Shown piece after piece: positions 33,849 to 44,908 of a DNA stretch of 64,000 nucleotides. This DNA is from Bombardia bombarda (taxonomy: Eukaryota; Ascomycota; Sordariomycetes; Sordariales; Lasiosphaeriaceae). Position 1 is the first letter of the stretch; each line of letters begins with the position of its first letter. The notes beneath the pieces were generated by a model, which did no database searches, was not told where the DNA came from, and was given only the letters and a program-made list of their open reading frames with translations. The position numbers and the translations under genes were made by a program. The stretch lies in contig JAULSR010000003.1 in NCBI GenBank assembly GCA_030512295.1, positions 3,116,001 to 3,180,000 on the forward strand, written 5' to 3'.

Positions 33849-35985
33849 GGCGTACCACGGCTTTGTGCTCATGTTCTTCCGTGGTCAGTGGGTGACGCAA
33901 GTATATCTACGAATGAGTCACACCAGCTGCGCAGGCTCAGATGCCCAAGAGCATTTAATCATTGCAATATAGACCTATACGTAGGTAAATAGGTATTTGT
34001 TAGCCTCAAAACTGTCGGTCGGCTGAGAGCATAAGACTTGGTCAGCCACAGTGACTAGCGTTGAGAATTCCTTCCAGCATCGATTCAGTTTCCCAGTTTC
34101 TAACTCGGGACGAGATAGCACAGCTCCAATACACAAGGGCCGCTTCATGAAGCAGACCACTGAGGGGTTAGCATGATGCCAGCCATGATGACTCCCAATC
34201 TAGCCATGCACCATGTGAGGTGCCATTGACTAATGGTTAGTATGCCAGCTTGCTTCGGCCCCTTGACATCCGCAGTGTGTTCAAGTTAGCAAACAGCATT
34301 AGGGATGCCAGAGATGTACTGCAGACGAGATTTGGTAGTCTCTAATGATAGGTAGGTAGTATAATCGAATTATTATCGTATGGGTATTGGTCAGATGGTC
34401 AAGCTATTAGGTCTAGGCTAAGGTACCGAGGGTACCTAGGTACCCCATTCTCGGCAGCTCGGAGAGGGTTTCCGTCTCATCCAAAGTATTAGCCTCACCT
34501 TACCCACTATGTTCAGTGTTCACGTTTCAACGTTTACGCCCGAATACGCCCGCCCTCGAGTTCAGTCACCTGCCTTAAAGATCGGCACTATATGGACGTA
34601 CTGTCCGCGGCTATCTCGACCAGGTAGACCAAGATTTGTGAGAGACTGAACGGCCACACACTTGACCATGATGGGTTTGGACGGCGTATATTAATGGTAT
34701 GTCTACGTAGCACCCAACAATTTGTAAGAAAATCATGGCACAAGATGTCCACCTGTTATGGCCTTGATGGTTTACTCTTTTGAATCTCGCACTTGAATAA
34801 CCATAAGGTACCGTAGTGACTGAGTTTCGTAAGCTGTTGATGGGCTCACATATTTGGATGATAACGGCAGCCGGGCCAATAACAAGTCGGAATACGGGCA
34901 CGAACTGGTTCCTGGCTATTATGCATTATATCACATAGCTTGAGTGGACCACGGCCTTTGAATAATGCGCACCCCCAGCCCATGACTTCTCCGTGACTGG
35001 GTCCAAAAGGGTTTCTTCCCGTAACATAACAAAGAATGATCATGCCTTAGCTAGGACACGAACCAGAGCACGAGTGCCCAGCGTCATTCCTTGGCTGATT
35101 TCTAGGTCATGAAATATGATCCCCACGTGACTACTTGGAAAGCCTCGGTGGCGTAATGTCACGAACCAACAACCTGGAGCAATGTGCTGTGATCACACGA
35201 TGAATAAAATACCCTTGACAGCGGTGCACCATTGGTACCACTGTAGGGGGAAGCAAAGCTTCTACACAGGCCATACAATAGTAGGCGCTCTTCCGCCTCC
35301 GGCGGCCCCTGTCGGGGGCTTTCTCGTTAACGCTCGAAAAAGGGACGTATATTTTTTTTATTTTTTTCGATTGGTGCTTTGCCAATGGGCGTTTTCGTTT
35401 GTTTATTTTTTTTTGACTGATCCCCTCCGTTTCTCACTGTAAATAAGCAAGCTTCTTGCCTTGTCACTACGCTGTAAACAACCATTACGCTATAAATAAC
35501 CACTACGTTGTAAACAACCACTACGTTGTAAACAACTCCCGCGCCAAGAACAATTGAAGCTTTGCTCCAATGAAAATCTTGAAATTGGCGTGTTGTGTTT
35601 ATCATACCCCTTCCTTGGCTTCTCTCTCTACCAATCCGCTCGTTTCAGACCTCGTCAGCAGCCCTTCAGGCTTGCCCTTGTGGTATTTGAGACCGGAATT
35701 CTCTGAAGTCAAGGCTGGCCCTTGAGACTCCTGTTAGTCCTGGTTTATCCTTCCTCACCTTCGCTCCGCGGCTTAAATACCTGGGTATTTCCCATCATTT
35801 TGCCTTGAAAATTCACCACTCGAGCATCACTCAGAACAGCTTGCACTGCAAACATTACACCATCAACAATAATATGGGCGGTACATACTACAGCATCAAC
35901 CCCGACTAATAAATCACAACCAAACACTTGCTTGTCGATTCTCGTATCCTTAGGACACCCCTCATCACGAATACACTCTACCATC
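33849..35985. other. AT-rich gene-poor region
   Basis: 2.1 kb with no convincing gene. It holds TACCTA motifs near 34350 and 34420-34445, a GC-rich hairpin block near 35287-35325 set in AT-rich DNA, oligo-T runs near 35350-35412 and an 18-bp tandem array. The final 200 nt may be promoter of the small Cys-rich frame. Confidence 0.5.
35465..35536. repeat. Four tandem copies of an 18-bp unit
   Basis: CACTACGTTGTAAACAAC repeated at 35465, 35483, 35501 and 35519; the last two are identical, and the first two carry point differences (GCTGTAAAC, CATTACGCTATAAATAAC). Confidence 0.92.
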
Positions 35986-36195
35986 ATGTGTTATACTCAT
36001 CGCACGCTTCATCACATGTGCATGAAGGATCACTTCGCCACTGAGGAGATAAAGATACATTGTGGAAAGGTAGGAGGGAGACCCTGTGTATGGAAACGAA
36101 CTGAGATTGTTGGCGTCACAGACAAAGAAGTCTGCGCGAACCCTGCCTGCCCGTATTCCAAGAGGGAGAATATGAACGTCAGAAACAAAAATTAA
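35986..36195 (+). CDS. Possible small Cys-rich protein, function unknown
   Basis: Frame of 69 aa from an ATG at 35986. It starts MCYTHRTLHHMC and has Cys at about 2, 12, 24, 33, 49 and 54, with a final C-ANPAC pair; Lys/Arg/His-rich, no signal peptide. The spacing (MC...H...C...C...CxxxxC) is reminiscent of small cytosolic Cys/His proteins often predicted in filamentous ascomycetes, which may bind a metal. The 5' flank is CA-rich with several ATG-free stretches, like a leader. No domain can be named, and the frame is short enough to be chance in AT-rich DNA. Confidence 0.35.
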   Translation: MCYTHRTLHHMCMKDHFATEEIKIHCGKVGGRPCVWKRTEIVGVTDKEVCANPACPYSKRENMNVRNKN

Positions 36196-37721
36196 TGTAA
36201 AGAAAACACACTCTTGCGAACTCCAAATCTCGGTTTCAGTCACTGTTCAGACAATCATATCCCAACACCATTTCATATTATGTTATTATTTCTACAGAGG
36301 AGAATACCCCAGTCCATGGCTCTCGACCAGATTCTATCCTCTTCAGTCACACCCTCTCCATGTCCCTTTTGATTTCTCTCATTTACGATCGGACCATCGC
36401 CCTCGACCGGTTCTATCATCTTCCGCCATTCTTCATCTCTTCCTAATATCCACTCACTGACGGGGAACATTCGACTGTTCCATCCAGCACCAGATTCGAA
36501 CCATTTAGGACTTGTATCTTCTTTGTGTTCTTCAGAAGCTGGGAGGATCATATCGATATTTTTTGGGGTGTAGGATGATAGATAGGTCAGTCACTTAGAC
36601 AGCCGAATACGACATCAGTAGGCCCATCAATGCATGTATCAACAGTGATTCTGAACAATGAGTATCCGCGCAAGGAATCTAAGATCGATTGGCGTGATGT
36701 TAAGACTACCATTTCTTGCCCTGCTCTTGTGTACATGTGTACTAAGATGAGCATCTATAGCAGACCATATTCTACTATATATCAAGTACCTCAGTGTTTA
36801 GCAGTGGAAAGGGGCCACAACAGCACAAGAAAAAAAGAAGTCAGTGTATGAAAAGTTGAAACAAGAGAGAACATTAGGTTTCTATTCTTACCTTAGATTA
36901 ACGTAAATAAGTAGAGTCATATATCCAGGAGCAAGCATGGCATAAAGAGCTGTATTTGCTTTATAAATTTATAAATAGGTAGGTACCTGGTATGTATGGT
37001 ATCCGTGCATTGGTACTACTAGACTATACCATGATGCATATCTCGCTGCATGAGATAAGACACCAACACTGGCTTCAAAAACATAGTATGCGGATCCTTT
37101 ACATACTTGATCCAGGTTACCAAGTCGACACGTGGTTTAATGAGTGAGACATGCAATCCACTCCATAGTAGTACAACGATCAGCTTGCGGGGCGTGCGTG
37201 ACTCAGGGGAAGCTGTCCCATATAGGCAGGTCAGATCAAAATATACTTTAGGTTAATTAAACGATGCCATGCAGCCTGACGCACAAGGTATCAAACATGT
37301 ACCAGATGTCAACTAATGCTAAAACGGGTATCAAACAATAATATGACAAGAAAACCTAAAAGACATTAAGATGTAAAGAAGATAGCCATCCTTCAAAGTC
37401 CCGCATTGTCATTAGAGAATGTTCCAGACCCTCTGTCGGGTGGAAAGGGGGGAAAGGAGTTATGTTCTCGGAGTGCGGCGAGATACCAGAATGCCAAGAA
37501 AGCCGAAGCGTCCGAGTCTGATGATCTGATGATTGGATGCTCGACTTCAACCTGAGTAGTAAATGACAGAACAAGAGCAAAGATAACGTAGTCAAGAAAC
37601 AAAAGCCCATCCGTGTCCTGCTTTCTTCCTGGCCAGCCCCTCTACAAATTGTACATAGACTACATGACTACATTCTTCAAGCCTTGACGAGCCACAGCCA
37701 GGTCGATTGATGGCGACACGG
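36196..37721. other. AT-rich intergenic region
   Basis: 1.5 kb; a 92-codon minus-strand frame at 36273-36551 begins with ATG but shows no family features. Otherwise nothing seen. Confidence 0.45.
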
Positions 37722-38913
37722 TCACGTTATAATGGAACACCTGCCACTTGTCATATCCCGATCGTGGAGCATCTGCCACTTGTCATGGATGGCGTTTATG
37801 TGTGCGCGGAGACTATCGGCCGTCTCGTATGTCTCGGTGCGGCCGGTAGATGTGCAGAGTACGCAACCATAACCGGGTTTGGGTTGATCGGTGGATGGCG
37901 CAATAGCAACGCCCTCGTCGGTGCTCTGGTCACAGTGTGACTTGGCGAGGAATCGTCGTGTCATGCGGAAACCATCTTTTAAGGCGATATAGTCCTTGTC
38001 GCCCGACAGCTCTGGTGTCTTCCATCGATATCCACATCGACACTTGTTCCTCGACTCGGTCGGGATCGGACGGCTCGGGTCGACCTGCAGTGCCATGGCC
38101 TCGGAACAGAATATGCTGAAGACACTGTTCTTTGGACGGAGAGGTCGCCGTCTGGTATGCTGGCTTATCTCAGAGTGGGATGTGCCAAAGCAAGACTCCA
38201 TGTCATCTGTTGCCGCCCTTGCGGTCATTGTACTCATAGGAGGCGACGGAGGCTCCGACTTAAAAACTGGAGGGTCCGAGTTTGTGGACCAAACGGCCGT
38301 CTCTCGATCAAAGTCATCAGTGGCCGGCAAGACTTTGATGGGGGGTGGCCCAGAAGGTGCATTGTCCTCCTGTCGGTACAAGGCCCTGAGTTTGGGAATG
38401 GGTATCTCCTGGGGAACAGCACGACCGACAGCGAAATGGCGATATTGTTCAGCAAGGGCCGAGATGGACTTTGTGCGGACTGCTTCAGACACAAGGAAGA
38501 CTTCGTTAAGGTTGATGGGGCGGCTGTGTTTGGCTTGCACTACTCTGCGGAGGCTATCAACGCGTTTCTCAAGTTGGGCAAGGCTGTTGACAAGACTCTG
38601 ACGGCAGCGATCTGGAAGATGCATTAGCTCAATGTCACGGCATGGCAAGTGGTAGACACAAACCTTGGCCGGCAGCGAACTCGGGGCCGATGATGGCAAA
38701 CCCGACCTGATACGTTGCCCGAATTCGATGGCCCGAGGTGTCGAGAGAGGTGCTGAGGGCGCATTTGGTGAAGACTGTGGACGATGCGTTCTCGCGACGG
38801 TGGTAATGGTTCTGGCTTTCCTGTTTCTTCTTCCACTTGGTATAAAAGTCCAAGCTGGCCTCAAAGGCCGAAGTCAGGTCGTCTACCAGCTTGTCTACAC
38901 TTGGCAGATCCAT
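37722..38913 (-). CDS. C2H2-like zinc-finger protein, function unknown
   Basis: Two exons, 38913..38664 and 38611..37722 (379 aa); the intron has GTTTGT, a CTAAT branch and CCAG. Exon 1 (MDLPSVDKLVDDLTSAFEAS) is helical and Lys/Gln-rich; across the intron it continues into a leucine-rich coiled coil (SLVNSLAQLEKRVDSLRRVV). The middle is Pro/Ser-rich. Near the C-terminus a CRCGYRWKTPE piece and a CVLC...H-x4-H arrangement (YGCVLCTSTG ... LRAHINAIHDKW) form a single C2H2-like finger before the tail DMTSGRCSIIT. The start at 38913 is the first ATG of the frame. This resembles regulatory or scaffold proteins of Sordariomycetes with an N-terminal helical bundle; DNA binding by one finger is uncertain. 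Confidence 0.82.
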
Positions 38914-40436
38914 TTCTTCGTCTCGTAGGTACCTAGCCAAGCATCGAATAGCCCAAGCTATTGAGAGCTCTCTTGCTTCTTCCTCGACTAGCGACAGCTG
39001 CGAGATCCGGGTCTAGTGTGGTGATTGAGAAACGCAGGGTGTAAAAAAAAAAAATGTGTCTCGGGTCCGAGGCAACACGACGCGGACAATAAGCATTGTA
39101 ACTTCAGATAAAAGCTAAGGTATGTATGTACTGGCAAGGCACACACGCTACCAACCTTGGACTTGTACTGACTGCCCGGGTAGATGAGCATTGCTATGGT
39201 GTAGGGTGTTTTCGATGGAGAAAGAAAGGCGAAAGGGAGAGAAATGGGTAACAATGCGGCTGTGCCCGTGATGCAACTGGCTGCTTCTGTTGCTCGCAGA
39301 CTACTAAGCCCAGTAGGTATTAGTGTATGTCGGTGGCCTGGCCAACAAAACCACATCCTTATCTCGGGCTGCATTCTTCTTTCGTTCTTCTATCTCCAAT
39401 CTGCATCGCGCAGCAATATCCTGTCGAGTCGAAGCAATTAGCCCACTTCACCTCAGCATGAATAAATACCTAGTGCAATGTCTCCCGAAAGTTCTTGGCA
39501 TGCAGGCGTGCCAAATCACAGATCGAGTCGTCGGCAGCTCCCTCGCTGTGCTGCAGCTGACGGCTGGTCCAGCAACATAGATGGATGGCCAATAAATCGC
39601 ATACCAGGCCATGGTCAGGGCACCGACGCTCCTGGCGGCGGCGGCGGCCATGTCAAAGTTTCAGAATTCTGCACATCTTTCTACCAGCAGCGGTGCGATT
39701 GGCCAAAATTACGTGGTCTCGCAACATTAGTCCATCGGAAGAACAAAAGAAGCTTTGGAAAATGCGCCTGTGTCAAGAGCAAAAAACATTGGACTGCAGC
39801 AATGATCGACAGTTCCACTGTGACAGGGTGGAGCACTGCAGCGTAGGCAGCGGGGAAGTTTCCGCGCCGCGGGGTTGGTAGTGGGTAGGTAGGTATCTAC
39901 ATTGGAATGTCCCGCTATGTCCATGTACTCAGGACCACTGCCTCCTCTTTGACCTACTGTATAGGTGTACTCCTATGCAGTAATTAGGCCAATCAAGTAC
40001 AAGCATGTCGATAAGACGTAGAGTAGAAGGTACATAAGGTAACCTTTTTCTGAAGCTACCCCGCCGCCAAACTTCCAGGTTGTTGCTGCCAACTTTCAAT
40101 ATCACCTGGACCGAGCCTCCGTAATTTGACAAATGATAAATCTCCGGGGTGCATTTCCAATACTTATCATTGTGGCAATCGGCTGCTGCCCACCCACCCT
40201 GCTAAATTTGTACACGGTTTGCATACTACTAACCAGCCAGTAATAGCAAGCCGACAAAGCTCAATTTCCATCCAATCTCATTTGCCCTCCTGTCAGACCT
40301 GGCTGAGACCCGACCACCTGCTGTGTTGGGAGCCACGTGTGTTGGCGATTTGTGGATAACCTCACATTTATTAGTTCCATCTCATCTACCAGATTTAATT
40401 TGAAGTCTCCCACCGGTCTCTCGGCTAGATTGATGG
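38914..40436. other. Intergenic region
   Basis: 1.5 kb with an A(13) run near 39040-39052, TAGGTAGG motifs near 39885 and frames of up to 128 codons without family features. Promoter of the C2H2-like gene and 3' flank of the GH79 gene. Confidence 0.5.
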
Positions 40437-42052
40437 CTACAGGTACACGAGAAGCACCTCGGTTGCTTTCACGGCGAATGTTGCCTGGCCGCCAGATACC
40501 GTCACCGTCTCATAGGTCTCGGTCCCGGCGATTTCGCAGGTCCCGTCGACAAAGTGCTGCCCGCCAAACGTTGGGCTACTGCCCTGGTCCACCCTCGACG
40601 CCGCACTGGCCGCCGTCAACCTCTTGGCCTTGACCGTTGCTGATGTCAAGCCTGTCAAGGTGAAGGACTCGGTCGATCGAGTTCCGCTCCCGCCAAAATA
40701 GTCCGAGTTGTACAGCAAGACCCGCATGGGCGCGCCCTTGGAGTCGAAGACGGCATAGGCAGCATAGTTGCTCGTGCCGCTGTCGAGCGCCGTGAGGTGA
40801 CTGGCTCCCGCCATCAGGGCGACGGCCGCATACGCACCATAGTACGGTGCCCCCATGCTGTACCGGCCCCAGAAGCAGTACTGGCAGTTACCCACAGTCC
40901 CATGGTGGAAGTATGTCCGGGATATGTTGGTGTATGTGGCGCGAAGGGTGTAATCCATTGTCCACAAGGCCGCTCCAAAGGCTGGCGACACCGCGGCTGC
41001 TCCTCCACCCGACACTGTTTGTACCATTCTAATCGTCAGCAGCATGTTCAATCTGCTCCTGGCAGTCATTCGAGAATTTCAATCACACTTACCCGAGTTT
41101 GTCTCGCCCAAGACATACTCTTTACCCGTCTTCAACACGGCCGCAACGTCCGCATTAAAGTTTGTGCGGACATTGGACGCTGTCGTGGAATGGGTCATGA
41201 GACTCTGGATGGTCCCCCCAGGGTAGTTGTGATGAGCGTAGTGTCGCACATACTGCTTCACCGTCGAGTTCTCGGTTGCGATAAGTTGCGCAGCTCCCCA
41301 GGTAGGTGCAGCTGAGTTCCAGTTGCCGGCCTGTATGATGGCCTTCTTGCCAACGGCGTTGCCAACCCGGATGTCCCAGTCGTTCTGTGACGCGGCATCC
41401 GTGGACGGATTCCACGTTCCAGAAGCAATGGGTTGCTTGTCATTTTTCCAGTCTGCCGGCGGACCACAGGTGTCAATAGCCGCATGGCGCATATGGACTT
41501 AATTCTCTACTGGGATAGTACTCTAGTAGGTGCTCTCTCACATTCTGGCTCGTTTCCAAGCTCAATTGCCAGCAGGTTCTTCACCTCTGATACGGCCACC
41601 TTAGCGGCGGCAATCGTGTTGTCGATATTGTTCTTGCCCCGGTTCAGTCCAACAACCACGCTGCCCGGATATGTTCCCGCCAGGGTCATAAACTTTGACC
41701 CAAATGTCAAGGTCGATGGAGCGTCGGCCGCGTTGGCAACTGAATACACAACATATGCCGACGTCTGGGCGTCATACGAGGCTCGATCTTGTGTTGTTCC
41801 CCCAATCCGAATCGGCGGCCAAACCCCCGTCAATGCCTTCCAGTTTGCCAGGCATTGGCTTGTCGCCGTCACGTTGGTGAAATAAGATGGGAACGCGAAG
41901 AACTCGAACGAGATGCCGACAGGGGCTGGGTCGAGTGGTGTGTATGCATAGCCTCCGGATCCTGTCTTGGTCGGAACGCTGAAGGTGGCTGCCCCGACGC
42001 TGTGAGCTGCTGTAGCCACAAAGAGGGCAATGACTCCTGCCGCTTTGGTCAT
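40437..42052 (-). CDS. Secreted glycoside hydrolase family 79 (beta-glucuronidase type)
   Basis: Three exons, 42052..41542, 41452..41093 and 41014..40437 (482 aa). The signal peptide is MTKAAGVIALFVATAAHSVGA. The N-terminal beta/alpha barrel shows ISFEFFAFPSYF and RIGGTTQD. The proton donor is Glu168 in ELGNEPEYW (the Tyr is made across intron 1). The nucleophile is Glu287 in VLGETNSVSGGGAA (across intron 2), followed by FGAALWTMDY. The C-terminal beta-sandwich ends in KATEVLLVYL. Both glutamates sit where family GH79 has them. Fungal GH79 enzymes remove glucuronic or 4-O-methyl-glucuronic acid from arabinogalactan-protein and related glycans, so extracellular plant-polymer trimming is likely. 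The gene diverges from an LPMO gene across 1.7 kb. Confidence 0.92.
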
Positions 42053-43784
42053 GATGAAGCTGCGGGAACGGATAAAGATGCAACAGACCGAGTTTCAATG
42101 CTAATAAATGCGCTTACATTCAGCTCAGAAGCGCCTTCGCCAGACAGCATTGAGGGTGCCTTCAGCATATTTACACCAAGCTTCCCCAATAACCTACCCC
42201 AACTCCGGGTACCATCATCTCGGTGTTGTTAATACCCGATGCGACGCAAGACGGACGTTAATCTGGCTGTAGTTTTTCCGTCTCTCGTTGTGGATAGTTT
42301 GCGGATCGACAAATACCACATTCGTCCATTCGGCTCTCCGAGATGCGGGAAGATCGCCCTAGCTCGGCATGATAGCGGGAAATTCACCCTATCATGCAAG
42401 GAACAAGCCATGTGATATAAGTCCTCCACGTGGATCTTCCCTTGTCTTCGAGGCAACAACGAGACTGCGTCATTGGAGGAAATGTTTGGGCTTCAGGTAA
42501 AATGTCCTTATAATGCTCGCTACCAAATATCAAAATAACCTTGGCGATGCAACTACCATTAATACCTAATGACCTACAACTAGTTCAATGACGACTACTA
42601 AAATCACGGTACACGATACATCAATAAGTGGTACGTTATCTGGGTACCTTACTTCAGTGAGACATATCATCGTTAACTTCAAGATTCCAGGACCATATTC
42701 TCGTCCACGTTTCAAATGCCAACCGCTTGAAATTTCATGATTTTTCATGCGTGGCGATGCTTGGGGACATAGCACAGGTCAGTGTTTTCATCCAACTTCA
42801 GGGTTAGAGTTCAGACACCTCCACAGGGCGTGTAATTCAGACTGGTCAGAGGCGACCAGGTGTCTGGATCCGAACAATTACCCGGTATTTTTTTTTTTTT
42901 GCATAGCTGGAAGCTCGGGTTTGACAACATGGTCTTGGTCATGGGAGTCTGGACAGGAAAGTTCGAGAAGGTGTCGCGTGTGTAAGTGCCGACCCGTTCA
43001 CCCATGATGGTGTTGGGTCGAACAAGGCCAGGGCAGATCTGTAAATTAACATCCCGAGGTAGCCGATCATAATGGTAAGCAGTAGGCAGCTTGGGACTCG
43101 CGTATGCCCCTTTATTCATTACGTACCTATCTAATATTTCATTGCATGAGACGTCGGACGTTAATCAATCAGCGCCACGGTTGTTGGTAAGAATTCATCC
43201 ACTCTCTCTGGTCATCAACGGTACCCAGGTAGGCCTCATATCTAGGTTGTTCTACTCTACTACCCTCTGCCATTCGCGAATGTTGAGACTGACATCTGAA
43301 TCCTCGTTGATTCTTTTACGCATGCCTGTGTCCTAAAGATGCATGAGCTGTCGATTGAACGTGCGTATTTATGTGCGGCAGCATGCACCCCAGGATTCAG
43401 AGGACAAATGCACGCACAAGTTGATTTACCCCGGGATCAGGTGGCATGGAGAATCACTCAATTTCTCTTGGCTTCAATTTGCGGAGGTTATGCCCAATAT
43501 GCTGTGTAAAGCCCAACTGGTTGGTCTATTCCGCGCGTCTTTATCCGCCGCCTCCTTTATCCGCCTCGGCGGCAGTGCTTCCTTGGCAATGACGAAGGTA
43601 CCAAAAACTCGTCCAGATACCGGTCACAGAATTACTTGCCAGTTCAATCATGGGCACATATATATCTAACAACGATTCCCCTAGAGGCAAACAAGCAGGG
43701 CCATCATCGAAGAATTTCGCTTTGTCAACGACGTTCAAGAACAAATTCCCCCCCCCCCCCCCTCTTCGCTAGTTCACAGACAGG
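42053..43784. other. Divergent promoter region GH79 / LPMO
   Basis: 1.73 kb between two divergent secreted-enzyme genes. It contains CreA-type SYGGRG sites in reverse form at 43388-43393 (CCCCAG) and 43429-43434 (CCCCGG), a TATA box before the LPMO and a C(15) run at 43748-43762 in the LPMO leader. The CreA motif is short, so chance occurrence is possible. Confidence 0.5.
43658..43665 (+). promoter_or_regulatory. TATA box of the LPMO gene
   Basis: ATATATAT about 120 nt before the LPMO start codon. Confidence 0.45.
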
Positions 43785-44676
43785 ATGAAGCTGAGCATTG
43801 CCATCACGCTGCTCGCGTCAGCTATTGCCGAGGCACACTGTCAGTACATATTGGTCTATCCCATGAGCCATTTGATCTGAAATACCAAACATGAACCGCG
43901 GGTGGCTGTCAAACTGGATGCAGAACACCTTATATGTCACCAGGACTAACAAAACCTCTCAAGACACCTTCCCCAGCATTGGGTCCTCGGCCGACTGGCA
44001 GTATGTGCGCACGACCGCCAACTTTCAGAGTAATGGGCCGGTAACAAATGTCCAATCCGAGGATATTCGGTGTTATCAGCGCACTCCCGGCACAGGAGCA
44101 TCGGGCACCTTGAACGTCACGGCAGGTCAGAGCATCCCATACAACGCCAAGGCATCAATCTCGCATCCGGGGCCAATGGCCTTCTACATCGCCCAAGTGC
44201 CAGCAGGACAGTCTGCAGCCACGTTTGACGGCAAGGGTAAGGTCTGGAGCAAGATCTACCAAGACGATGTAAAGATTGGATCAGGCATGGTCTGGCCCTC
44301 GCAAGGTTCGTCACAGGATTTCCTTTTCCCTCTCTTCCAACTTACGGTGGTTGTCCTACGACTGACACAGACATTACGTACACTTCCAGGCGCAAAATCG
44401 GTGTCTGTCACGCTCCCAAAGTGTCTGAAGAATGGCGAGTATCTACTCCGTGCGGAGCACATCGGCCTACACAGCGCCGGTTCGGCAGGCGGTGCCCAGT
44501 TTTATATCTCGTGTGCCCAAATCAGCGTCAGCGGCGGAAGCGGCACCTACAGCCCCAAGAACCTGGTCTCGTTCCCAGGAGCATACCAGGCCACAGACCC
44601 GGGCATCATGATCAACATCTACTACCCCATCCCGAAGAGCTACACGCCCCCCGGTCCACCGGCAGAGACGTGTTAG
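43785..44676 (+). CDS. AA9 lytic polysaccharide monooxygenase (secreted)
   Basis: Three exons, 43785..43839, 43964..44305 and 44390..44676 (227 aa). The first exon is just the signal peptide MKLSIAITLLASAIAEA followed by His18. Intron 1 falls inside the next codon and joins to YTFPSIG, so mature His1, the methylatable N-terminal copper ligand, is created correctly. The second copper His is in ISHPGPMAFY, and the axial Tyr with its partners is in HIGLHSAGS...AQFYISCAQI. The tail is PGIMINIYYPIPKSYTPPGPP, and there is no CBM1. The 84-nt intron 2 keeps frame if retained, but removal gives WPSQGAKSVSVTLP. AA9 enzymes cleave cellulose or hemicellulose oxidatively using Cu, a reductant and H2O2/O2. 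Confidence 0.95.
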
Positions 44677-44908
44677 AGTGGGAAGGCTCCTTGGGGTTCA
44701 TCTGTCATATAAGATACTACCAGTACATAGTAGTGATATTATTATTGCACACATCTATTAAAACCCAGGGTAGAACTATAAGTGGTACTCTTGCGGACTT
44801 GTCACCGCCACACCACGCCGCTCCCAAACGCTCTCAATGTTCATGTCATCCCGTCCGCTGTTGGTTAAGGGTGAGGTTAGCATGTGATGTAACGGCACAT
44901 AGCTATGG

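Noticed and set aside
36273..36551. 92-codon minus-strand frame starting with ATG
   Set aside because: No domain, no compatible intron continuation and located in AT-rich gene-poor DNA; too short to support alone.
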